Of a DNA stretch of 64,000 bases, positions 26,081-34,554 are shown piece by piece. Location: contig NZ_LMOZ01000001.1 of the NCBI RefSeq assembly GCF_001423695.1, positions 1,312,443-1,376,442 of the forward strand. Reading direction: 5' to 3'. A program made the translations under genes and the position numbers. The notes beneath the pieces were generated by a model, which made no database searches, was not told the DNA's origin, and was given only the letters and a program-made list of their open reading frames with translations. The DNA is from Leifsonia sp. Leaf336 (GTDB lineage Bacteria; Actinomycetota; Actinomycetes; Actinomycetales; Microbacteriaceae). The number at the start of each line of letters is the position of its first letter. Position 1 is the first letter of the stretch.

Positions 26081-27418
26081 ATGGACAAGCAGCGCGACTT
26101 CGTTCTTCGGACCATCGAGGAACGCGGCGTCAAGTTCGTGAGGCTGTGGTTCACCGACGTCGTCGGCACGCTCAAGTCGGTGGCGATCGCGCCGGCGGAG
26201 GTCGAGGGCGCGTTCTCCGAGGGCCTCGGCTTCGACGGCTCCGCCATCGAGGGGCTGACGCGCGCGTTCGAGTCCGACCTCCTCGCGCATCCCGACCCCA
26301 CCACCTTCCAGATCCTCCCGTGGCGCGGGGAGGTCGACCCGACCGCCCGCATGTTCTGCGACATCACGACGCCCGACGGGCAGCCGTCGGTGTCCGATCC
26401 GCGCAACGTGCTCAAGCGCACGCTCGAGAAGGCCGCCGACCGCGGGTTCACCTTCTACACGCACCCCGAGATCGAGTTCTACCTCCTCAAGTCCTCCACC
26501 TTCGGCGACGAGGGCCCGGAGCCCGTCGACTCGGCCGGGTACTTCGACAACGTGCCGGGCGGCACGGCGCACGACTTCCGTCGCCGGTCGGTGCGGATGC
26601 TCGAAGACCTCGGCATCTCGGTCGAGTTCAGCCACCACGAGGCCGGCCCCGGCCAGAACGAGATCGACCTCCGTTACGCCGATGCGCTGACCACGGCCGA
26701 CAACATCATGACCTTCCGCACGGTGATCAAGGAGGTGGCGATCGAGCAGGGCGTCTACGCGACGTTCATGCCCAAGCCGCTCTCGGGGCACCCGGGCTCG
26801 GGCATGCACACCCACATGTCGCTGTTCGAGGGCGACACCAACGCGTTCTTCGAGGCCGGTGCGCAGTACCAGCTGTCGAAGGTCGGCCGCCAGTTCATCG
26901 CGGGCCTGCTCAAGCACGCTCCCGAGATCACCGCGGTCACCAACCAGTTCGTCAACTCCTACAAGCGCCTCTGGGGCGGCGACGAGGCTCCCAGCTTCGT
27001 CTGCTGGGGTCACAACAACCGCTCGGCGCTCGTGCGGGTGCCGCTCTACAAGCCCAACAAGGGCCAGAGCTCGCGCGTCGAGTACCGGGCGATCGACTCG
27101 GCGGCCAACCCCTACCTCGCGTTCTCGCTCATGCTGGCCGCGGGCCTCAAGGGCATCGAGGGGCAGTACGAACTGCCTCCGGAGGCCGAGGACAACGTCT
27201 GGGCGCTGTCCGACGCCGAGCGCCGTGCTCTCGGCTACAACCAGCTCCCCGCCAGCCTCGACCACGCGATCGCCCTCATGGAGGACTCGGAGCTCGTCGC
27301 CGAGACGCTGGGGGAGCAGGTGTTCAACTACGCCCTGCTCAACAAGCGCAGGGAGTGGGCCGAGTACCGCGCGCAGGTGACGCCGTTCGAGCTGCGCACC
27401 AACCTCGAGATCCTCTGA
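26081..27418 (+). CDS. glnA2: Glutamine synthetase, GlnA2 type
   Basis: A type I glutamine synthetase (445 aa). Signature regions: GLGFDGSAIEGL near residue 49, EIEFYLL (metal Glu), HHEAGPGQNEIDLRY, FMPKPLSGHPGSGMHTHMSL (ATP/metal) and NNRSALVRVP. Near the C-terminus there is no tyrosine at the adenylylation position (the region reads ALSDAERRALGYNQLPASL), in contrast to GlnA1 at 34555-35979. In mycobacteria and streptomycetes GlnA2 is the non-essential paralogue. A TAGTCT -10 at 26051-26056 and AAAGGGG ribosome-binding sequence precede it. glnE follows after 8 bases. Confidence 0.94.
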   Translation: MDKQRDFVLRTIEERGVKFVRLWFTDVVGTLKSVAIAPAEVEGAFSEGLGFDGSAIEGLTRAFESDLLAHPDPTTFQILPWRGEVDPTARMFCDITTPDGQPSVSDPRNVLKRTLEKAADRGFTFYTHPEIEFYLLKSSTFGDEGPEPVDSAGYFDNVPGGTAHDFRRRSVRMLEDLGISVEFSHHEAGPGQNEIDLRYADALTTADNIMTFRTVIKEVAIEQGVYATFMPKPLSGHPGSGMHTHMSLFEGDTNAFFEAGAQYQLSKVGRQFIAGLLKHAPEITAVTNQFVNSYKRLWGGDEAPSFVCWGHNNRSALVRVPLYKPNKGQSSRVEYRAIDSAANPYLAFSLMLAAGLKGIEGQYELPPEAEDNVWALSDAERRALGYNQLPASLDHAIALMEDSELVAETLGEQVFNYALLNKRREWAEYRAQVTPFELRTNLEIL

Positions 27419-27426
27419 CCGAAGTC

Positions 27427-30400
27427 GTGACGCGCGAGCAGCTCTCCCTCACCGCGCTCGCACGCGCCGGATTCGTGGGGCTGAGCTCGGTGCGCGGTCA
27501 GCTGGACGAGCTGGTCGAGCTGACCGGCTTCGACGTCGACGATCTGCTGCCCGCACTCTCGGCGGCGGCCGACCCGGACACCGCGCTGGCTCTCGCGCTG
27601 CGGTTGCTGCGGCACGCTCCGGTGCAGTCGGCCCGCTACGTGCCGTCGCGCAACGACGCCCGCCGGGTGCTGCGCGTGATCGGGGCGTCGGAGGGCGCTG
27701 CCGAGTTCTTCCTGCGGCAGCCGACGGAGCTGAGCGCTCTCGACTACCCGATCACCTCGCTGCCGACCGCCGACGAGCTGCGCGCCGACCTGCTCGAGTC
27801 GGTGGGAGCCGTCGACGGCGTCGCGACACTGGAGGACGACGAGGCCCGCGTCGCCCTACGCGTCCGCTACCGCCGGCGTCTCGTCCAGATCGCGAGCTTC
27901 GACCTCGAGCAGGAGGACCCGGTCGGCGGGTTCGACGGGGTCGCCGCCGCGCTCTCCGACCTCGCCGCCGCCGCGCTCGAGGCCGCCCTCGCCGTCGCAC
28001 GCCGCCAGACGATCGGCACCGGGCCGGGTCGCTTCCCGGAGGCCGAGGTGCGTGCGACGCCGTTCGCGGTCATCGGCATGGGCAAGGCCGGTGCGCGTGA
28101 GCTCAACTACGTGAGCGACGTCGATGTGATCTACGTGACGGAGGGCGTGGAGTCCGCCGGCCTCAGTGCGGGCCGGGCGGTCGACATCGCGACCCGGCTG
28201 GCGATGCTCACGCAGCGCGGCATCCACGAGCCGGCCATCGAGCCGGGGCTCTGGGAGGTCGACCCCAACCTGCGGCCGGAGGGCAAGGACGGCGCCCTCG
28301 TGCGCACGCTCGAATCCCACATCGCCTACTACGATCGCTGGGCCAAGGGCTGGGAGTTCCAGGCGCTGCTCAAGGCCCGCCCGCTCGCCGGTGACGCCGA
28401 CCTCGGAGCCCGCTACGTCGCCGCGCTCGCCCCCAAGGTGTGGAGCAGCGCGTCGCGCGAGAACTTCGTGGAGTCAGTGCAGCGGATGCGCGAGCGCGTC
28501 ACCGACAACATCCCCGACGACGAGGTGCACTACCAGCTGAAACTCGGGCCTGGCGGCCTGCGCGACGTCGAGTTCACCGTGCAGCTGCTGCAGCTCGTGC
28601 ACGGCCAGACCGACGAGCTGGTGCGCCAGCGCGACACCCTCTCCGCACTCGCCGCTCTCGCCGCCCAGGGGTACATCGGGCGCGAGGAAGCGGCGGCCTT
28701 CTCGCAGGATTACCGCACGCTGCGGCTCATGGAGCACCGCCTCCAGCTCCGCCACCTCACCCGCACGCACCTGATGCCGCGCGACGAGGGCGACGTCCGC
28801 GTGCTCGCCCGGGCGACCGGGCTGGCGCCGAGCGCCGAGCAGTTGATGGTGCGCTGGAACGAGATCAAGCACCGCGTCCGCGGCCTCCACGAGCGGCTGT
28901 TCTACCGGCCCTTGCTGAGCGCGGTCGCGGCGACCAACGAAGACAGCCGGCTCACAGACGCGACGACCGCCGACGGTGGCGCCGGGCTCACCAGCGAGCA
29001 GGCGGAGGCGCGTCTGGCCGCGATCGGGTTCCGCGATCCGCGCGGTGCGCTGGCGCACATCGCCGCCCTCACCGCGGGCGTCTCGCGGCGGGCCACCATC
29101 CAGCGTCACCTTCTGCCGGTCCTCCTGCAATGGTTCGCCGCCGGACCGGATCCCGATTACGGCCTTCTCACCTTCCGCCGCCTCAGTGAAGACCTGGGCT
29201 CGACGCACTGGTATCTGCGGATGCTGCGCGACTCCACCGGCGCCGCGGAACGGCTCACGCGCGTGCTGTCGGGCTCGCGGTTCGCCGGCGAACTGCTGGG
29301 CCGCATCCCCGAATCGGTGGCGTGGCTGGAGTCGGAGGAGGACCTCCGTCCGCGCACCGCCGAGGAGTTGCGGGAGGAGACCGTCGCGATCCTCGGCAGG
29401 CACGAGTCGGCGGCCACGGCTGCGGCGTCGTTGCGCGCCGTCCGCCGGCGCGAGGTGCTTCGCCTGGCGTTCTCCGCCATCCTGGGCTTCAGCACGATCG
29501 AGGAGCTCGCCCGGGGGCTCACGGATGTCACCGAGAACGTCATCGTCGGCGTGCTGTCGGCGATCCGCGCCGAGCGCGGGGACGCCGACGCGCTCGAGTT
29601 CGCGATCATCGGCATGGGGCGCTTCGGGGGCCGCGAGCTCGGTTTCGGCTCCGACGCCGACGTGATGTATGTCTTCCGACCGCTCGCGGCCGACCAAGAC
29701 GGGGTGCACAAGGCGGCTCTCGCCATCGTCGCCGAGCTCAACCGTCTCACCGAAGACAGCCGCCTCCCGCTCGACCTCGACATCGGACTGCGACCGGAGG
29801 GCAAGAACGGTCCGGCGGTGCGCTCCCTCGACGCCTACCGGGCGTACTACCGCCGCTGGTCGCTCACCTGGGAGGCGCAGGCGCTCCTCCGCGCCCGCGG
29901 CGTCGCGGGCGACGCCGCTCTGCTCGCAGACTTCGAGACGGTCGCCGACGAGGTGCGGTATCCCGCGAGCATCGGCGAGCAGGAGATCCGTGAGGTCAAA
30001 CGCATCAAGGCGCGCGTCGAGAACGAGCGGCTGCCGCAGGGCGCCGACCCGTCGCGCCACCTCAAGCTCGGCCGCGGTTCGCTCAGCGACGTCGAGTGGT
30101 TCGTGCAACTCGTCCAGCTGCAGCACGCGGCAGCGATCCCCGCGCTGCGCACGACCTCCACCCTGGAGGCTCTTGCGGTCGCGGTGGAGCACGACTTCAT
30201 CGACGCGGAGGACGCCGCGAAGCTGCACGACGCCTGGCTGTTCGCCTCCCGGGCCCGATCGGCGATGACGTTGTGGACCAACAAGACCGCCGACGTGCTG
30301 CCGGCCGACCGGGTGGCGCTGGAGGGCGTGGCCAGGCTCATGGAGTACCCGCCCGGTTCCGCGAGCCGGGTCGAGGAGGACTACCTGGCAGTCACCCGAC

Positions 30401-30465
30401 GGGCCCGCGCGGTCTTCGAGCGCTCGTTCTACGGGGTCCAGCAGCGCCCGACGCCGACCGGCTGA
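27427..30465 (+). CDS. glnE: Bifunctional glutamine synthetase adenylyltransferase/deadenylase
   Basis: GlnE (about 1012 aa) switches glutamine synthetase activity off and on by adding or removing AMP on a tyrosine. It contains two nucleotidyltransferase halves: the first has NYVSDVDVIYV (near residue 230) and the second GFGSDADVMYVF (near residue 740), each with the paired Asp residues of the active site. The EGKDGALVRTLESHIAYY and EGKNGPAVRSLDAYRAYY segments repeat the duplicated architecture. The GTG start 8 bases after glnA2 is the first plausible start; a longer open frame over glnA2 is not real. The target here is presumably GlnA1, which has the modifiable Tyr402. Confidence 0.95.
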   Translation: MTREQLSLTALARAGFVGLSSVRGQLDELVELTGFDVDDLLPALSAAADPDTALALALRLLRHAPVQSARYVPSRNDARRVLRVIGASEGAAEFFLRQPTELSALDYPITSLPTADELRADLLESVGAVDGVATLEDDEARVALRVRYRRRLVQIASFDLEQEDPVGGFDGVAAALSDLAAAALEAALAVARRQTIGTGPGRFPEAEVRATPFAVIGMGKAGARELNYVSDVDVIYVTEGVESAGLSAGRAVDIATRLAMLTQRGIHEPAIEPGLWEVDPNLRPEGKDGALVRTLESHIAYYDRWAKGWEFQALLKARPLAGDADLGARYVAALAPKVWSSASRENFVESVQRMRERVTDNIPDDEVHYQLKLGPGGLRDVEFTVQLLQLVHGQTDELVRQRDTLSALAALAAQGYIGREEAAAFSQDYRTLRLMEHRLQLRHLTRTHLMPRDEGDVRVLARATGLAPSAEQLMVRWNEIKHRVRGLHERLFYRPLLSAVAATNEDSRLTDATTADGGAGLTSEQAEARLAAIGFRDPRGALAHIAALTAGVSRRATIQRHLLPVLLQWFAAGPDPDYGLLTFRRLSEDLGSTHWYLRMLRDSTGAAERLTRVLSGSRFAGELLGRIPESVAWLESEEDLRPRTAEELREETVAILGRHESAATAAASLRAVRRREVLRLAFSAILGFSTIEELARGLTDVTENVIVGVLSAIRAERGDADALEFAIIGMGRFGGRELGFGSDADVMYVFRPLAADQDGVHKAALAIVAELNRLTEDSRLPLDLDIGLRPEGKNGPAVRSLDAYRAYYRRWSLTWEAQALLRARGVAGDAALLADFETVADEVRYPASIGEQEIREVKRIKARVENERLPQGADPSRHLKLGRGSLSDVEWFVQLVQLQHAAAIPALRTTSTLEALAVAVEHDFIDAEDAAKLHDAWLFASRARSAMTLWTNKTADVLPADRVALEGVARLMEYPPGSASRVEEDYLAVTRRARAVFERSFYGVQQRPTPTG

Positions 30466-30478
30466 CGTTTCCGGCTCG

Positions 30479-30587
30479 TAAACTCTCGTTCTCGGCCGTT
30501 GCTGATGAGCAGGGTGACCCCCAAGATGGGGCCACCAGAGTTCCCGACGATGTGGACGCACCACCCTCCCGATCCGGAGGTGACACC
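30479..30587 (+). promoter_or_regulatory. Promoter and structured leader of the GH26 gene
   Basis: TAAACT (30479-30484) is a good -10, putting the transcript start near 30491 and giving a leader of about 97 nt. The leader can form three hairpins: H1 (30513-30536), GGTG-a-CCCC paired with GGGG-c-CACC; H2 (30552-30564), GTGG with CCAC; and H3 (30565-30580), where CCTCC pairs with the ribosome-binding GGAGG (30576-30580). H3 would hide the ribosome site, so the leader may control translation. It does not match a riboswitch class that I recognise. Confidence 0.5.
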
Positions 30588-32045
30588 ATGTCGACTTCCT
30601 CCTCCCGTTTCTGGGCGCGCAGCCGCACCAACGCCCGGTTCACTGCCGTGGCGGCGTCCGCTCTCGTCGTGCTGCTCGGGGCCATCTCCTGGTTCGTCTG
30701 GTCGTCGCCCGACAGCCCGGTGCGGAAGGCGGCGGACACGATAGCGCAGGCCGTCGACCCTCTCGCCGCCCAGAACGTCGTCCTGAAGAAGCAGCTGACG
30801 GCGGCCAAGGGAACGATCGGATCGCAGCAGGGAAGACTCACGAGCGCGAAGCAGGCCGCGTCGGCCGCGGCCGCAGCGCACGCCGCGCAGATCGCTGCTC
30901 TGCACCAGCAGCTCGCCGCGGCGAGGGGACAGGTCTCTGCGCTGCAGGCGCAGCAGCAGGGCGGCACGGCGGCATCGCCGCACACCGCCTCGGGCGGCGC
31001 CACCGCGAACCACGTCGGCAGCAGCGGTAGTGGCGCCCGGACTGCGAGTGCCATCACCGCTCCGGACCGCGCGACGCTCCTCCACCCGGACAAGCGCTAT
31101 TTCGGCATGTACACCGATCAGGCGCCGTTCAACTGGGCGACCTTCGACGCGACGTCCAAGAAGATCGGGGTCTCGCCCGATCTGGTCGGATACTTCTCCG
31201 GCTGGGACGAGAACTTCCGGGCGAGCGCCGTCACGCGAGCGTGGCAGCAGGGCAGGCTCCCGCTGATGACCTGGGAGTCCCGGCCCATCTCCGCCGGCAA
31301 CAACAGCAACTCAGCTCCGGACTACTCGCTCCCGAAGATCATCGGCGGAGGCTTCGACGCCTACCTGCACCAGTACGCCAAGGCCATCGTGGCCACCGGC
31401 CTCCCGCTCGCCATTCGTCTCGACCACGAGATGAACGGCACCTGGTACCCCTGGTCGGAGCTGAACGGATCGAATCAGCCCATCAACGGCAACAGCGTCG
31501 GCGACTACGTGACGATGTGGCGGCATGTGCACGACATCTTCCAGCAGGAGGGTGCCAACGATCTCGTCATCTGGCTGTGGGCTCCGAACATCGTCAACAA
31601 CCTGGAGCCGGCCACGCACGCGACTCAGCAGTTCCTTGCCGGCTACTACCCGGGAGACGACTACGTCGACTGGGTCGGCCTGTCGGGTTACCTGCGGCCG
31701 CCGTGGCGTGCGGGCAACGACTTCACGTTCGGTTACACGTTCGACCGCAGCCTCGCCCAGCTGCGAACGCTCACGACCAAGCCGATCCTCCTCGCCGAGG
31801 TGGGCGCCTCCGAGACGGACGGCCACAAACCGACGTGGGTGAAGAGCTTCTTCGACGGCTTCGCCGACCCGAAGAACGCCGACATCATCGGCTTCTCCTG
31901 GTTCAGCCTCGCGATCACCAGCTACGTCGGAGGGGAGCGCTCCACGAACGACTGGCGGATCGACTCCCGCGCCGACTCCCTCGCCGCCTTCGCGACAGGC
32001 ATCGTGCGCCCGGAGGACGACTTCACGCTCATCCCGTCGGGGTGA
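30588..32045 (+). CDS. GH26 family glycoside hydrolase, membrane-anchored or secreted
   Basis: A 485-residue extracytoplasmic protein. Residues 20-42 are a hydrophobic signal anchor after a basic start; residues 60-125 form an Ala/Gln-rich coiled coil; 125-160 is a Gly/Ser/Thr linker. Residues 165-480 resemble GH26 beta-mannanase-type enzymes. The acid/base is probably Glu281 in RLDHEMNGTWYPW and the nucleophile Glu404 in ILLAEVGAS. Similar proteins in actinobacteria are linked to mannose-containing or exopolysaccharide hydrolysis; the substrate here is unknown. GGAGGTGA precedes the ATG. Its own promoter and leader separate it from glnE. Confidence 0.85.
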   Translation: MSTSSSRFWARSRTNARFTAVAASALVVLLGAISWFVWSSPDSPVRKAADTIAQAVDPLAAQNVVLKKQLTAAKGTIGSQQGRLTSAKQAASAAAAAHAAQIAALHQQLAAARGQVSALQAQQQGGTAASPHTASGGATANHVGSSGSGARTASAITAPDRATLLHPDKRYFGMYTDQAPFNWATFDATSKKIGVSPDLVGYFSGWDENFRASAVTRAWQQGRLPLMTWESRPISAGNNSNSAPDYSLPKIIGGGFDAYLHQYAKAIVATGLPLAIRLDHEMNGTWYPWSELNGSNQPINGNSVGDYVTMWRHVHDIFQQEGANDLVIWLWAPNIVNNLEPATHATQQFLAGYYPGDDYVDWVGLSGYLRPPWRAGNDFTFGYTFDRSLAQLRTLTTKPILLAEVGASETDGHKPTWVKSFFDGFADPKNADIIGFSWFSLAITSYVGGERSTNDWRIDSRADSLAAFATGIVRPEDDFTLIPSG

Positions 32046-32057
32046 GCGCACCAGCTG

Positions 32058-32110
32058 CCTGGCAGGGCGCTCCCGTCCATCCCCGACCCCTGTCGGCGTG
32101 TCCTGCCAGG
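32058..32110. terminator. Long-range inverted repeat between convergent genes
   Basis: CCTGGCAGG (32058-32066) and CCTGCCAGG (32102-32110) are perfect 9-bp complements 35 bases apart, between the convergent GH26 and YCII genes. It could act as a bidirectional terminator, though the loop is long and no T-run is present. Confidence 0.35.
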
Positions 32111-32132
32111 TCGAATCTCAGGGAATCGCGGT

Positions 32133-32444
32133 TCACATCCCCGGAACCGGCGTCAGCTCGTAGACGTCGATCGTGCCGCCCATCGCGCGGTGCGGGTGGC
32201 CGGTGAGCAGGCTCTCGACGGCATCGGCGCCATCCGCCTCGATGAGCGTGTAGCCACCGACGCTGCGGTCGGCGCCGTCGGAGACTGCCGCGGTCGGCGC
32301 GCCGAAGTCGATCAGGCCGCTGCCGACCTGCTGCGCCCAGGCGTTCCACGCGGCGTTCATCTGCTCGGCCTGTTCGGGAGTGGGCTCCGGCATCGAGGCC
32401 ATCGCCTCGGGGTCGGCGCGGTAGAGGAGGAGATAGCGGGCCAT
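32133..32444 (-). CDS. YCII-domain protein
   Basis: A 103-residue YCII-related protein (dimeric ferredoxin-like fold). MARYLLLYRADPEAMASMPEPTPEQAEQMNAAWNAWAQQVG at the start and the GGYTLIEADGADAVESLL segment match small actinobacterial YCII proteins, often found with ECF sigma factors. No such sigma gene is next to it. A GGAGACC ribosome-binding sequence precedes the ATG. The biochemical role is unknown. Confidence 0.82.
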   Translation of the reverse strand: MARYLLLYRADPEAMASMPEPTPEQAEQMNAAWNAWAQQVGSGLIDFGAPTAAVSDGADRSVGGYTLIEADGADAVESLLTGHPHRAMGGTIDVYELTPVPGM

Positions 32445-32587
32445 GGTGGTCTCCGATCAGTCGCGGAGTCCGATCGGCCCCGGCGCGACCGAATCTAGTC
32501 CGACGGGTGCTTCGCGGGAACACGTCTACCTGGGAGTCCGTCGCCCGTTTCCTTTCCCTCCTGCAGAACGGTGGGACGATCGGGCCG

Positions 32588-33910
32588 ATGAACCCGACTG
32601 CGCAACCCGACCCCGCCTTCCCGTCCGGTTCGGACGGCTCCGACGTGCCCGAGAGGGCGAACGTCGCGCACGCGGGGGCTCGGCGTCCCTCCGTGCGCAA
32701 ACGGATCGTCCTCTCGGTCGTCGCCGTCGTGACGGCTCTGGTCGTGGCGGTCGGCGGCTTCGCCCTGTACTCGTATGTCGACCTGTCCAACGGCCTGCAC
32801 CGTTCGACGGTCGCGCTCCCAGGCGCCGGGAAGAAGCACGACGTCGCGGAGACCAACATCCTCGTGATGGGCCTCGACAGCCGCCTCGACGAGAACGGCG
32901 ACCCGTTGCCGAAGGACGTGTACGACGCACTGCACGCCGGCGACCAGTCGGACGGCGGCTACAACGCCAACGTCCTGATGCTGATCCACATCCCGGCCGG
33001 CGGCAAGAAGGCCGTGGGCATCTCGATCCCGCGCGACGACTACGCCCCGCTCTCCGGCAGCCCCGATGGAGTGTCCGCGTCGAAGATCAAGGAGGCCTAC
33101 GGACTCGCCCTCGATCAGAAGCTGACGGAGCTGACGAACGCGGGAGGCCTCAGCCAGGCCGACGCATACCAGCAGGCGCGCACCTTCGCGCGCCAGACCG
33201 AGCTCCAGACGGTCTCGGACTTCCTCGGCGGCGTGCGCATCGACCACTTCGTCGAGGTGACGATGGCTGCGTTCTACCAGGTCGCCCAGGCCGTGCAGCC
33301 CGTGACGGTATGCGTTGCGCAGGCCACGAAGGACCCGTACTCGGGCGCCGACTTCGCGGCAGGGGTCCAGCAGCTGACGGCGTCGCAGGCGGTCAGCTTC
33401 GTGCGTCAGCGACGCGACGAGAGCAACCCGGCTCTCAACTTCACCGACCTCGACCGAGAGCGTCGCCAGCAGGCGTTCATCGTCTCGCTCGCCACCAAGC
33501 TCAAGAAAGCCGACACCTTCGCGAACCCGGCGACGCTGTCCTCCCTGATCTCGACGGCCAAGCAGAACATCGCCCTGGATTCCGGCTTCGACCTCCTGAG
33601 CTTCGCGTCGGAGGCGCAGCACCTCGCCGGCGGCAACATCACCTTCACGACCCTGCCGATCACCGGCTACGGGGTGAAGGACGGCAAGGATGTCAACCTG
33701 GTGGATCCGGCGCAGATCCACGCCGTCGTGCAGCAGCTGCTGAACGCGGGAGCGGCGACGGCTTCGCCTTCGCCGGCGACCCCACCGGTGACCTCGTCGG
33801 CACCCACGCCCGCGCCGACACCTGCGCCCACGCATCCGGCCGGCCCGAACGGCACCTACACCGACCCGACAGCACCTCTGCCGTCCGGTGGAGTGCCGTG
33901 CGTCAAGTGA
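32588..33910 (+). CDS. LytR-CpsA-Psr (LCP) family cell-wall glycopolymer transferase
   Basis: A 440-residue LCP protein. One transmembrane helix (about residues 40-62) follows a hydrophilic cytoplasmic start. The LCP domain (about 90-300) shows TNILVMGLDSRLD, ADVLM-like NANVLMLIHIP, and GISIPRDDYAPLSG, with the conserved Asp and Arg residues that bind the pyrophosphate lipid substrate. Family members attach glycopolymers to peptidoglycan. The C-terminus is a Pro/Thr/Ala-rich tail of about 60 residues with a terminal Cys. The ATG at 32588 has no obvious ribosome-binding sequence; a GTG at 32507 is an alternative. Confidence 0.88.
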   Translation: MNPTAQPDPAFPSGSDGSDVPERANVAHAGARRPSVRKRIVLSVVAVVTALVVAVGGFALYSYVDLSNGLHRSTVALPGAGKKHDVAETNILVMGLDSRLDENGDPLPKDVYDALHAGDQSDGGYNANVLMLIHIPAGGKKAVGISIPRDDYAPLSGSPDGVSASKIKEAYGLALDQKLTELTNAGGLSQADAYQQARTFARQTELQTVSDFLGGVRIDHFVEVTMAAFYQVAQAVQPVTVCVAQATKDPYSGADFAAGVQQLTASQAVSFVRQRRDESNPALNFTDLDRERRQQAFIVSLATKLKKADTFANPATLSSLISTAKQNIALDSGFDLLSFASEAQHLAGGNITFTTLPITGYGVKDGKDVNLVDPAQIHAVVQQLLNAGAATASPSPATPPVTSSAPTPAPTPAPTHPAGPNGTYTDPTAPLPSGGVPCVK

Positions 33911-33913
33911 TCC

Positions 33914-34423
33914 CTATTCGCCCAGCGCCTCGATCAGCGATGCATACAAGCGAGTGAACCGCAGGCGATGGTCGTCCGACTCGATCGGGCTGAGCGGGAA
34001 GGTCACCTTGGCCCCGTAGGACCACTCCGCGGTGACCGTGAAGTCGCCCGGCCACCGATCGAAGACATCGCGCCGGTTCGTCGAGTTCGCGTCCGAGATG
34101 GTCAGCTGCGAGAGGCCGTGGCGTGGCCGGGCGACGACGAGCGTCTTGACGTCGTACGGGTTGATGCTCGCACCGGCAGCGTCCGCGAACACGATGGTCC
34201 GGTCGGTGAAGACGACCACTTTCGCCGAGAAGATCCCTCCGTCGTCGATCCTGACCCCCGAGTCCAGGTGCTCGATCGGTCGCAGACCGACGGCGAGCGC
34301 GATGCCGCCGACGAAGTGGCCGAGCCACTCGGCACGATCGTCATTGCGGATGCGGGTCCAGGCCGGGCTGGACAATTGTCCGTCGATCTCCGCGAGCACC
34401 GCGTTCAGATCCCTGTCGCCCAT
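33914..34423 (-). CDS. Unrecognised conserved-looking soluble protein
   Basis: A 169-residue protein of unknown family. It has no signal peptide or membrane helix. A beta-rich middle (RIDDGGIFSAKVVVFTDRTIVFAD) and a C-terminal region with DFTVTAEWSYGAKVTFPL suggest a mixed alpha/beta fold. The ATG at 34423 is supported by AGGAGG seven bases upstream, which argues that it is a real gene. It faces the LCP gene with 3 bases between the stops. It is divergent from nothing obvious; glnA1 ends upstream in the same direction. Confidence 0.65.
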   Translation of the reverse strand: MGDRDLNAVLAEIDGQLSSPAWTRIRNDDRAEWLGHFVGGIALAVGLRPIEHLDSGVRIDDGGIFSAKVVVFTDRTIVFADAAGASINPYDVKTLVVARPRHGLSQLTISDANSTNRRDVFDRWPGDFTVTAEWSYGAKVTFPLSPIESDDHRLRFTRLYASLIEALGE

Positions 34424-34502
34424 CGGGCACCTCCTCGGTGTTCGCTCCGCAACAGCCAATGACAACCGTAGCGGTCAGCGGCCGCGCGCGCACCGGAACG
34501 CG

Positions 34503-34537
34503 GGAAGGGCCGCACCCTTTCGGGATGCGGCCCTTCC
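34503..34537 (-). terminator. Terminator hairpin after glnA1
   Basis: A 12-bp perfect stem (34503-34514 with 34526-34537), extended inward by CCC/GGG with one bulged base and a TTTC loop, lies 17 bases past the glnA1 stop. There is no T-run on the glnA1 strand, which is common in high-GC actinobacteria. Confidence 0.65.
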
Positions 34538-34554
34538 ACTGGTGACTGCGGTCG

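Noticed and set aside
26146-27426. Apparent N-terminal extension of GlnE over the whole of glnA2
   Set aside because: The extension is the third frame of glnA2 and has no enzyme-like sequence. GlnE-like sequence begins right after the GTG at 27427.
30466-30587. Known riboswitch (c-di-GMP or c-di-AMP) before the GH26 gene
   Set aside because: None of the conserved core sequences of these classes could be found. Only generic hairpins, including one over the ribosome site, are supported.
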